Both the position numbers and the translations under genes were made by a program. A stretch of DNA of 15,338 nucleotides from DATBFX01 sp036558305 (lineage in GTDB: Bacteria; Chloroflexota; Chloroflexia; Thermomicrobiales; UBA6265): positions 1-15,338 of the forward strand of contig DATBFX010000024.1 of assembly GCA_036558305.1 (NCBI GenBank), read 5' to 3'. This document shows, piece after piece, positions 1 through 6,148 of this stretch; position 1 is the stretch's first letter; each line of letters opens with the position of its first letter. The notes beneath the pieces are model-generated. The model made no database searches. It was not told the origin of the DNA and saw nothing but the letters and a program-made list of their open reading frames with translations.

Positions 1-450
1 CTGTTGCAAAGCCTCCTCAATCTCGCCGGGGAGAACCGCACCAACTTGGCCGACTACATTGAGGCCCTCGATCAACGACTCGGCGATCACGACTTTGCCC
101 GCGACATCGCGCAGTCGTTCGGCTTCACGACTTCCGGCCAGGTGCATCTCCGGACACTTCGCGCGGTCGCCGAACTCGGACCAGGTCCGATCTCGCCCGC
201 GGACCTTGATACCAACCGCGACCTCGTACCGAACCTGCTCCGCGACGTCGATTCGCGTACCCTCGTTCGCAGTTTCCAGTGGGCCAGGCTGCTCGGATTC
301 ATGGTTCCGGCCACCCGTGGCTCGGACGACCGAGGAGTGTCGAATTCGGCCCCATCCAAAGGCAGTGGCACGGAGGACCGGTGGCTCCTCGATCCCGTCA
401 TCAGCCGCATCCTGCAGGTCGGCTGGCCCGACGAAGACCTGGAAGATTAG
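1..450 (+). CDS. C-terminal part of a winged-helix-like protein (5' end outside window)
   Basis: The reading frame is open from the first base, so the gene very probably begins outside the window; the TTG at base 4 is the first possible start codon but has no room for a visible ribosome binding site. About 149 residues are seen. Residues roughly 45-135 alternate predicted helices with a basic segment (TLRAVAELG, then LRDVDSRTLVRSFQWARLLGFM, then RWLLDPVISRIL), which reads like a winged helix-turn-helix: helices followed by a wing and a closing strand-helix. I do not recognise the family. The stop is 10 bp before the next gene on the same strand, so the two are probably one operon. DNA binding is inference from the pattern. 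The protein could equally be the tail of a larger multidomain protein. Confidence 0.6.
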   Translation: MLQSLLNLAGENRTNLADYIEALDQRLGDHDFARDIAQSFGFTTSGQVHLRTLRAVAELGPGPISPADLDTNRDLVPNLLRDVDSRTLVRSFQWARLLGFMVPATRGSDDRGVSNSAPSKGSGTEDRWLLDPVISRILQVGWPDEDLED

Positions 451-460
451 GACCATCGGC

Positions 461-1762
461 GTGAGTTCCCGCGATGCGCACACCTTCGCTTGGAAGCACC
501 TGGTGCAACTGTTTGGTCCCCGGCAATGGGCGACGCGCGTTCTGAGCGCGGTGTTCCATCGCCAGAAGAATGCCGTGGTGTTCCTCCCCCACCATGGCGG
601 ACCGGACGACGTCTTCCGTTTGGTCAACCACGTTCTGGCGCACTCGTCACCAACGGCGTTCGACCGCGCCCGATGGACCCCTCTGACGGTGCCGTCGGCA
701 GGCGACATTCCCGCCAAAGACTACCTCTGGAGTGTCCTCGGCAGCCCCGAGTCGGAGCCGACCCCGCCCACCGACCTGAGACACTTCTGGCTCGCACCCA
801 GGTTCCAGGGCAAGGTCATCTGGCTTCGCGGTCTGACCTGCGCCAACTGGCCCGCCTGGCTCGATTTGCTGAAGACCTATCATCCCCTCGCCGCCAACTA
901 CGACGACGAGAATCGACCGGTTTTCTGCCTGCCCTTGACGGGCGAATTGGGTTATCATGCTCCCGCCGACCCCAGTTTCGAAAATTGCGAATGGATCGGT
1001 GCCAGCGATTGGAAGAATGCCGTCGATTGGTCGGATACGCTCTTCTTTGTCTCGTCATCGCTTCGTCAACGCCGCTTCGACGACTCCCTCTTTCAACCGA
1101 CTCCGTTGGAGGAGCAACTGGCCACGATGATCGTCACGAATCTGGCCCGTTGGGACCTCCCGCTTGCCAGCGAGTTGGCATCGGCCGCGTCACTCGACGA
1201 GATCTTCGATCCTCTGCCGACCCTCGTGCGCGTTGCCCAGCGCCGACGGTGGACCAAGGAGAACCTAAAGTCGCCGGAGTGGAGTGAGGGCATGACCGAA
1301 CGACGCTATGCCGTCGACCCGCGCCACTGGAGTGCCTGCCTCCTGGCGCTTTCGGATGATCCGACCGATCGCAATCGCCATGAGCTACGGCGTCGCATCT
1401 GGGGCGCGGAGGTGGGGGTGCTCTTCCCATACGTGGACGACTGGCGAAAACGGCTGGTGCACTCCTACGCCGATTATCTCCGCGTGCCCTACCCCGACGA
1501 ATACGACCCCGTGACGAAGAAGAAGAAGAAGCCTGACCGATTCCGCACGAACGACAAGCTTGCGCTCGAGGTTGGGCACCTACTAGAACAGTATCGCGAG
1601 CCAGGTAGCACCTTGTACGGACGCCTGGTCGAGCCCGAGAGTCTTCTGATCGAGCTGAGAGACGTGCGCAACGAGCTCTGCCATCGGGGACCACTCAGCG
1701 ACTCGGTCTGCGACCAGCACGGCAGTTTCCGCCGCCTGTTGGCGAGGTACGACAAGCTCTAA
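461..1762 (+). CDS. Uncharacterised protein with C-terminal HEPN-like RNxxxH motif
   Basis: The frame is open further upstream, but that part overlaps the preceding gene and looks non-coding. I chose the GTG at 461, preceded by AGGA at 449-452 with 8 bp spacing and 10 bp behind the previous stop, giving 433 residues. The N-terminal two thirds contain hydrophobic strands such as NAVVFLPHH and GKVIWLRGL and a DTLFFVSSS segment spaced like a degenerate P-loop-type alpha/beta domain, but no intact Walker A motif is visible. A lysine cluster lies at about residues 352-356. Near the C-terminus, LRDVRNELCHRG puts R403, N404 and H408 in the RX4-6H arrangement that marks HEPN ribonuclease or toxin domains. 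HEPN proteins often act in antiviral or toxin-antitoxin systems as RNA cleavers. The motif is seen directly; nuclease activity and a defence role are inference. I cannot name the family. Confidence 0.8.
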   Translation: MSSRDAHTFAWKHLVQLFGPRQWATRVLSAVFHRQKNAVVFLPHHGGPDDVFRLVNHVLAHSSPTAFDRARWTPLTVPSAGDIPAKDYLWSVLGSPESEPTPPTDLRHFWLAPRFQGKVIWLRGLTCANWPAWLDLLKTYHPLAANYDDENRPVFCLPLTGELGYHAPADPSFENCEWIGASDWKNAVDWSDTLFFVSSSLRQRRFDDSLFQPTPLEEQLATMIVTNLARWDLPLASELASAASLDEIFDPLPTLVRVAQRRRWTKENLKSPEWSEGMTERRYAVDPRHWSACLLALSDDPTDRNRHELRRRIWGAEVGVLFPYVDDWRKRLVHSYADYLRVPYPDEYDPVTKKKKKPDRFRTNDKLALEVGHLLEQYREPGSTLYGRLVEPESLLIELRDVRNELCHRGPLSDSVCDQHGSFRRLLARYDKL

Positions 1763-1791
1763 TCACGTTCGATGAACCGATTGGGAGCACG

Positions 1792-1809
1792 CGCTCGATC
1801 GATCGAGCG
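1792..1809. other. 18-bp perfect palindrome downstream of the HEPN gene
   Basis: Bases 1792-1809 are perfectly self-complementary about the 1800/1801 boundary (cgctcgatc followed by its mirror). The site is 30 bp after the stop of the preceding gene. It has no loop and no T run, so it does not look like a standard terminator. It could be a protein-binding operator or simply a chance run of the GATC-rich sequence around it. Confidence 0.4.
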
Positions 1810-1934
1810 ATCTCGCGAGGGTGAACGCTTTGCTTTCTGTACGATCGAGTTACCTATGCCGGACACCCGATCGCGACCGCGAAATCGGTAGCTTCACGGA
1901 TGTCCCGCACGTACCTACCGATTACGATCGGTGT

Positions 1935-1972
1935 CAGGTGAGCCGCGTCCGGTGGCTCGGTGGCCTCACCTG
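1935..1972 (+). promoter_or_regulatory. Possible hairpin in the leader of the nucleotidyltransferase gene
   Basis: An 8-bp perfect inverted repeat (CAGGTGAG at 1935-1942 and CTCACCTG at 1965-1972) encloses 22 bases that can themselves form a small GAGCC/GGCTC helix. It ends about 77 bp before the ATG at 2050. It could be a leader hairpin or an operator. No convincing -35/-10 pair was found in 1763-2035; a TTGACA at 2032-2037 overlaps the ribosome binding site and is too close to the start codon to drive this gene. Confidence 0.3.
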
Positions 1973-2049
1973 GCATAAGAGGACGGTACAGGTATCCGGT
2001 TCCGTCGCTCGTGGGCATACGGTTTAGTGGATTGACAGGAGTTTGTTTG

Positions 2050-3123
2050 ATGAACGTTGCACAGGCCAAACAGACCGTTCGCGCTTGGATCGAGGCGAAC
2101 ACCGCGCGCTGGCCGGGTCTCCGCGCCGCCCACCTCGTCGGCGGGGTCAACAGTCTGCCGGACGAGGCGCCCTTCCCGGCCAACAAGGACATCGACCTCC
2201 ACCTCGTCTTCGCCGAAGACAGCCCGATCCTCCGCGCCGAGGGTCCCTTCATGAACATCCTCGAGGAGTCCCTCGCGAGGCTGGCCGTCGAGGCGGGGAT
2301 CAAATCGGTCGCCGACTACCGGTCGCCCGGTCTCGTCCTCTGCAACCCCGAGATCGCGTACCACCTGACCGTCGACAGCGTCCTCTACGACCCGAGCTTT
2401 CTCCTCCGCGACCTCCAGTCCGAAGTCCGACGTGGGTACGCGCGCCGGCGCTGGGTCCACGCCCGGATCGACCACGAGCGGCACGGTCTCGACCGCGCTT
2501 TCGCGATGCGGCCGATGGCGGCGGCCCACCTGGGTCCTTCGGGCGAGGTCAGCATCCTCGGCTATGCGATGACCTTCCTGACCACGGTGCTCCAGGTCGC
2601 CCAACTCCGGGCGCCGCGGATCGGCAGCGGCATGCTGGTGCGGATGCGCGAGGCGCTGTCCGACTGCGGCCGGCTCGACCTCTACGACGACGTCCTCGCC
2701 CTGTTCGGTCTCCAGGACGTCACCCCAACCCAGGTCGAGGACCTCCTGAACGACGGGATCGACGCCTTCGACCTGGCGGTGGCGGTCATCAAAACGCCCC
2801 ACCCCGCCCAGCACAAGATGCACCGCCACCTCCGGCCGTACTTCGTCGAATCGTGCGGCGGCATGGTCGCGGCGGGCGATCACCGCGAGGCCCTGTTCTG
2901 GGGGATCCTGTTTTGCCTGACCTCGACCGACGTCATCCTGGCCGACGGCCCCGCCGCGGTCCAACCGGCCTTCGCCGCCTATCAGCACCGCTTCCTGCAA
3001 GCGCTCGGGATGGACGACGCCGGGGCACGCGCGGACAGGTACGTCCAGGCCGAACGGTTGGCGGACCGCTTCTTTGCCCTCGCCGAGGAGATCATCGACC
3101 GACATCCGGAGATCGAAGACTGA
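2050..3123 (+). CDS. Nucleotidyltransferase-fold domain protein
   Basis: The frame is open from 1960, but the ATG at 2050 has an AGGAG at 2037-2041 with 8 bp spacing and is the clear start, giving 357 residues. Near the N-terminus, HLVGGVNSL (about residues 28-36) followed by KDIDLHLVF (46-54, with D47 and D49) matches the G-G/S plus DxD signature of the polymerase-beta-type nucleotidyltransferase fold used by aminoglycoside nucleotidyltransferases and MNT-type antitoxins. An EVRRGYARRRWVHAR stretch (about 125-139) starts the helical C-terminal part. Proteins of this length and order recur in Actinobacteria and Chloroflexota as uncharacterised nucleotidyltransferase-domain proteins. The substrate is unknown; transfer of a nucleotide to a small molecule or protein is inference. 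It stands alone, without a same-strand partner. Confidence 0.8.
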   Translation: MNVAQAKQTVRAWIEANTARWPGLRAAHLVGGVNSLPDEAPFPANKDIDLHLVFAEDSPILRAEGPFMNILEESLARLAVEAGIKSVADYRSPGLVLCNPEIAYHLTVDSVLYDPSFLLRDLQSEVRRGYARRRWVHARIDHERHGLDRAFAMRPMAAAHLGPSGEVSILGYAMTFLTTVLQVAQLRAPRIGSGMLVRMREALSDCGRLDLYDDVLALFGLQDVTPTQVEDLLNDGIDAFDLAVAVIKTPHPAQHKMHRHLRPYFVESCGGMVAAGDHREALFWGILFCLTSTDVILADGPAAVQPAFAAYQHRFLQALGMDDAGARADRYVQAERLADRFFALAEEIIDRHPEIED

Positions 3124-3301
3124 TCGCGGGCGCCGGCCGCTCCCGCCACGCGGGATGGCGGTTGGCGCCACAGATCGGGCAGATCGGGCGAACGACCGGC
3201 GGCGACACCCTCAACGGCAGCACCGGTGACGAAAACCTCAGTGCCAACGAAGTCAACGACGGCAGACGGCGCATTGCGGTGCCGTTGAGCCGCCTCATCG
3301 T

Positions 3302-3344
3302 GTCGGGGCGGACAGCGCCCGGAGGGCGCCCGGTCCGCCCCTAC
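3302..3344 (-). repeat. Palindromic intergenic element, copy A
   Basis: Bases 3305-3313 (GGGGCGGAC) and 3333-3341 (GTCCGCCCC) form a perfect 9-bp stem, with a second nested stem of 6 bp (GCGCCC/GGGCGC) and a GGA loop. The reverse complement aligns with the element at 4719-4758 with 5 differences over the 40 positions, so the two are inverted copies of one short palindromic repeat. The copy lies 35 bp downstream of the VOC gene's stop, so it may also end that transcript, although no T run follows on the minus strand. The rest of the 3124-3378 gap holds a 10-bp inverted repeat (3210-3219 with 3280-3289) and no gene that I can see. Confidence 0.7.
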
Positions 3345-3378
3345 GGCGCCGCCAGGACCGTCTCTTCCGCAATCCGCG

Positions 3379-3723
3379 CTAGGCGGGTTGGATGAGGCCG
3401 ATGACGTTGCCGTCGGCATCCTTGACGCTGGCGATCAGGGCGCCGTTGCCGATGTCCTTGACCGCCTCGTGCTCCTGCGCGCCGGCGGCGATGAGCTCCC
3501 GGACGCGGGCGTTGATGTCCTCGACCTCCCAGTAGCCGACGGAGCCGGGGAAACCGCGGGTGTGGCCGTTGGGATCGAGACCGAGGCGCTGGTCGCCAAG
3601 GTCGTATTGGACGTAGTAGGGTGAGTCGTGGGTCGGCTCGGCACCGACGAGAGCGCCGAAGACGCTCTTGGCGCGATCGAGGTCCCTGACGGGGTAGACG
3701 ACGACGTAGACGCCTGAGGCCAT
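3379..3723 (-). CDS. VOC-family (glyoxalase/bleomycin-resistance-like) protein
   Basis: This is 114 residues, the usual length for a single two-module VOC chain. The N-terminus has the typical beta strand, helix and DLDRAKSVFGALVG segment, and the second half ends in DADGNVIGLIQP, the characteristic closing strand of the fold. The usual first metal-binding His on strand 1 is not apparent (the strand reads GVYVVVYPV), so glyoxalase I activity is doubtful; many such proteins bind small ligands or antibiotics or have unknown roles. The ATG at 3723 is preceded on the minus strand by AGAGGAG with 6-7 bp spacing. It is divergent from the ECF sigma factor gene with an 82-bp shared intergenic region, so control by that sigma factor is plausible but not shown. 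Codons end mostly in C. Confidence 0.85.
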   Translation of the reverse strand: MASGVYVVVYPVRDLDRAKSVFGALVGAEPTHDSPYYVQYDLGDQRLGLDPNGHTRGFPGSVGYWEVEDINARVRELIAAGAQEHEAVKDIGNGALIASVKDADGNVIGLIQPA

Positions 3724-3742
3724 GAGATGCTCCTCTTTCTGC

Positions 3743-3769
3743 TGTCACGTCGGCCCGTATTTGGCCGTC
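3743..3769 (+). promoter_or_regulatory. Candidate ECF41-type promoter of the sigma factor gene
   Basis: TGTCAC at 3743-3748 (7-mer TGTCACG to 3749) is followed 16 bp later by CGTC at 3766-3769, 36 bp before the ATG at 3806. As I recall, ECF41 sigma factors recognise a TGTCACA -35 and a CGTC -10 with about this spacing and often drive their own gene. The match is seen in the sequence; its use is inference. A GTCAC direct repeat with 23 bp period and a small CGGCC/GGCCG inverted repeat lie in the same segment. Confidence 0.5.
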
Positions 3770-3805
3770 ACAACGATGACGGACCCCGACGGAGGAATGT
3801 GACCG

Positions 3806-4690
3806 ATGGCCGAGCGGGACTGGTTGACGGAGCAATTCGAGGCCAATCGGGGGCACCTGCGGGCGGTGGCCTACCGGATGCTGGGCTCGCGCGCCGAGGC
3901 AGAGGACGCGGTGCAGGAGGCCTGGCTGCGGCTGAACGGGACCGACACGAGCGAGGTCGACAACCTGGCGGGCTGGCTGACGACGGTGGTGGCGCGGGTG
4001 TCGCTGGACATGCTGCGTTCGCGCACGTCGCGGCGCGAGGAGCCGATCGAGGAGATCCTGCCGGAGACGGCCGAGCGCGGGGTCGCGGCGGGCGATCCCG
4101 CGTACGACGCGGAGATGGCCGACGCGGTCGGGCCGGCGCTGCTGGTGGTGCTGGACACGCTGCCGTCGGGGGAGCGGCTGGCGTTCGTGCTGCACGACCT
4201 GTTCGGGGTGCCGTTCGACGAGATCGCGGTGATTCTGGGGCGGTCGTCGGACGCGGCGCGGCAGCTCGCCAGCCGGGCACGGCGGCGGGTGCGGGGCGCG
4301 ACACCGCCGCGCGAGGCCGACCTGGAGCGGCAGCGGGAGGTGGTGAATGCCTTCCTGCGGGCCTCGCGCGGGGGCGACTTCGCGGCGCTGCTGACGGTGC
4401 TGGACCCGGACGTGGTGGTGCGGGCCGATGCGACGGCCGTGCAGATGGGCGCGGCGCCGGAAGTCCGCGGCGCAACGGCGGTGCTCAACACCTTCCTCGG
4501 GCGCGCCGTCGGGGCGCAGCCGGCGATCATCGACGGGATCGCGGGGGCGGCCTGGGCGCCGGGTGGCCGGATCCGGGCGGTCCTTGGCTTCACGGTCGTG
4601 GACGGCAAGGTCGCCGCGATCGATCTGGTTGCCGACCGGGAGCGGCTGGATCGGCTCGACGTGGAGTTGTTGCCGCGCGAAGGGAAGTAA
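3806..4690 (+). CDS. sigJ: ECF RNA polymerase sigma factor with SnoaL-like C-terminal domain (ECF41/SigJ type)
   Basis: The protein has 294 residues; the ATG at 3806 follows GGAGGA at 3791-3796. Region 2 spans about residues 8-75 (FEANRGHLRAVAYRML, AEDAVQEAW, LAGWLTTVVARVSLDMLRSR), a linker contains an ILPET stretch resembling the WLPEP linker of ECF41 factors, and region 4 spans about 110-165 (LDTLPSGERLAFVLHDLFGVPFDEIAVILG). Residues about 175-290 form the NTF2/SnoaL-like tail that replaces a separate anti-sigma factor in this group and modulates activity. The NPDKL motif near the ECF41 C-terminus is not clear here (ADRERL instead), so a neighbouring subgroup is possible. Its codons end in G far more than those of nearby genes (CTG, GCG, GTG, CGG), which hints at a different history. 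It is divergent from the VOC gene. The symbol is by family likeness only. Confidence 0.87.
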   Translation: MAERDWLTEQFEANRGHLRAVAYRMLGSRAEAEDAVQEAWLRLNGTDTSEVDNLAGWLTTVVARVSLDMLRSRTSRREEPIEEILPETAERGVAAGDPAYDAEMADAVGPALLVVLDTLPSGERLAFVLHDLFGVPFDEIAVILGRSSDAARQLASRARRRVRGATPPREADLERQREVVNAFLRASRGGDFAALLTVLDPDVVVRADATAVQMGAAPEVRGATAVLNTFLGRAVGAQPAIIDGIAGAAWAPGGRIRAVLGFTVVDGKVAAIDLVADRERLDRLDVELLPREGK

Positions 4691-4718
4691 CGACGAGGGA
4701 CGAGACGGCTTGCAGCAG

Positions 4719-4758
4719 GTAGGGGCGGACCGGGTGTCCTCTGGGCGATGTCCGCCCT
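4719..4758 (+). repeat. Palindromic intergenic element, copy B
   Basis: The element begins GTAGGGGCGGACCGGG and can fold by pairing 4722-4730 with 4750-4758 (8 Watson-Crick pairs plus one G-U). It matches the reverse complement of 3305-3344 at 35 of 40 positions. It starts 29 bp after the sigma factor stop. Together the two copies bracket the VOC/sigma pair in inverted orientation. Confidence 0.7.
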
Positions 4759-4848
4759 CTCCCCATCCATCACGATTCCGATTCGCAGCGCCGTTGCCGA
4801 TCGCGAACACCGGCACTCCCTTGCTCGCCCAAGAGCCAAACGTGAGAG

Positions 4849-4881
4849 ACCGGGACGCTCTGACCCAAGCGCCCCGGTTTT
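4849..4881 (+). terminator. Probable rho-independent terminator of the sigma factor gene
   Basis: ACCGGGACGCT (4849-4859) pairs with AGCGCCCCGGT (4868-4878) with one A-C mismatch and an 8-base loop, followed directly by TTT (a run of four T with the last stem base). It is oriented for the plus strand, 159 bp after the sigma factor stop. The T run is short, but the whole neighbourhood is GC-rich. The rest of 4691-4994 holds repeat copy B and a small CGCCC/GGGCG hairpin (4953-4966) just beyond the 3' end of the minus-strand dehydrogenase remnant; no gene is seen there. Confidence 0.5.
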
Positions 4882-4994
4882 GTCCGACTGCCGCATCTGT
4901 TACGGATCGCCCGGAGACCGCCGTTTCGAGGCCGCGGGGCTGCTCGGAATGTCGCCCCGAGGGGCGTCGGGTGGCACGGTTCGGACGCGCCGCT

Positions 4995-5393
4995 TCAGTC
5001 CACGCTCATGCCGCCGGTGAGGTTGGCGACCGCACCGGTGATCGCGCCGGCGTGATCCGACGCCAGGAACATCGCCGTGTTGGCGACCTCGGCGAGCGTC
5101 GAGAGCCGCTTGAGGAGCGTCATGTCCTCCAGCCACCTGACGTCGATGCCGCCCGCCTGTTCGGCGACCCGATCGGTGTACCGTTCGATCCCTTCTTCGT
5201 CGAGCGCATCGACCTGTGCCGCTTCGGCCGATCCACCCGCCGCGGCAATCTCCCGGGCGACGGTCTGAATCGGACCGAGACGGCGACCGCTCAGGAAGAC
5301 CCTCGCCCCTTCCGCGCCAAACGCCCGCGCGACGGCACTGCCGATCGCTTCGCCCGCGCCGTAGATGATGACTGTTTTGTTCCGCAGCAGCAT
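4995..5393 (-). pseudogene. Short-chain dehydrogenase/reductase with the catalytic middle deleted
   Basis: The frame is open to 5423, but the ATG at 5393 has AAGGAG with 7 bp spacing and is the natural start, giving 132 residues; SDR proteins usually have about 250. Residues 1-85 are a normal SDR N-terminus: TVIIYGAGEAIGSAVARAF (cofactor glycine motif at 12-18) through DALDEEGIERYTDRV and GGIDV. At about residue 86 the sequence jumps to LEDMTLLKRLSTLAEVANTAMFLASD and AITGAVANLTGG, which normally lies near residue 210 and forms the C-terminus. The NxxS and YxxxK catalytic segment and about 110-120 residues are absent, with the frame kept; the joint lies near 5126-5141. The product could bind a nucleotide at most and cannot catalyse the SDR reaction. 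An assembly collapse is an alternative to a true deletion. Confidence 0.75.
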
Positions 5394-5457
5394 GCTGATC
5401 TCCTTCTGGGACCGTGATTCCATCGCCTACCGGGGCTGGCACGATCGCGCACTTTCA

Positions 5458-5645
5458 GGCGGCCGCCTGGTCTTGACGAGAATGGTCAGCCGGCGTTTGG
5501 GTTCTACCTTCGCGGCCCGTCCGACGACCGCCAGGGCACCGGCCTCCTCGTCCTCACCCTCGCCGGCGATCGCATCTGCGCCCTGACCCGCCTCGACCTG
5601 AGCGTGCTCCCGTGGTTCGGGCTGCCGCGATTGCTCCACGGCTGA
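5458..5645 (+). pseudogene. C-terminal remnant of a SnoaL-tailed ECF sigma factor, frameshifted
   Basis: In the third plus frame, 5481-5645 encodes NGQPAFGFYLRG, then GTGLLVLTLAGDRICALTRL, then LSVLPWFGLPRLLHG and a TGA. This is the typical end of ECF sigma factors of the RpoE/TIGR02960-like type with an NTF2/SnoaL tail, where NGQPA and the final (V/L)LPxFGLP stretch are conserved. The expected preceding residues RLVLTR occur in another frame at 5464-5481, so one base has been lost between them. Nothing recognisable of sigma regions 2 and 4 remains: the fragment begins where the divergent dehydrogenase remnant starts. I read it as a relic of a larger deletion or rearrangement. A minus-strand frame across the same bases is a shadow. 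Confidence 0.7.
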
Positions 5646-6148
5646 TCGTCGGCACCCCAGTCGCCCTCCTGGAAGGTTGTGCGAGATTCGGGCGATGCGC
5701 CCCGATGACGATACGCGGCATCTCCTCGGTGGCGAGGGAGGAGTCCCAGACCAATCGACTCCGAACGCACTCGGTCACGACTCTGGCAGTCCGCACGTCC
5801 TTATCGTCGTTGCCGGTGGTCACCACCTCGAACCGTGCGCCGAGCCGTTCGGCAGTGAGACGGAGGTTTCGTCGAGTCCGATGTCGAAACAGCGATCCCC
5901 CGAGCGACCAGGTAGCGAGATCGGTTTTGGCCAGGTCGTGGAGGCGATCCGGGATGACTTCCAGCTCCTTCAGCAGCGGCGTTGCACCAACCTTCGACGT
6001 CCTGGCCACCCCCTCGCCGGCCGCAATTCAACCCCGAAAAACCGTCTCACGAATCTCACAAAACAACTGCGATAACGTTCTAACTACAGAGGTTCGTGCG
6101 ACACACTTCTCTAATCCGGTGGCGAAGAGTAAAGAGAGGGATGCGAAA
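5646..6148. other. About 500 bp without a convincing gene; AT-rich 3' part
   Basis: A minus-strand frame opens at a GTG at 6009 and continues to 5554. Its first 105 or so residues read plausibly (for example RLGARFEVVTTGNDDKD and RLVWDSSLATEEMPRIVIGAH), but its tail is repetitive Arg/Gly/Ser, the GTG has only a purine run touching it as ribosome binding site, and I recognise no family. It may be a decayed gene. Bases 6025-6135 are much richer in A and T than the surroundings and probably hold the promoter of the gene starting at 6149; no clear -35/-10 pair stands out. Confidence 0.4.

Noticed and set aside
1792..1809. Rho-independent terminator for the HEPN gene
   Set aside because: Palindrome without loop or T run.
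2032..2037. TTGACA as a -35 element for the nucleotidyltransferase gene
   Set aside because: It overlaps the ribosome binding site; a matching -10 would fall inside the coding region.
3199..3270. Plus-strand translation GGDTLNGSTGDENL resembling RTX repeats downstream of the nucleotidyltransferase gene
   Set aside because: Only one or two repeat-like units, no start or ribosome binding site, and followed by unrelated sequence; too short to call an RTX remnant.
3341..4896. Long minus-strand open frames opposite the sigma factor gene
   Set aside because: Arg/Pro/His-rich shadows of a GC-rich coding strand, without ribosome binding sites.
5554..6009. Minus-strand 151-codon open frame
   Set aside because: Partly protein-like but with no good ribosome binding site, no recognisable family and a low-complexity tail that overlaps the sigma-factor relic; kept only as a note in the region entry.
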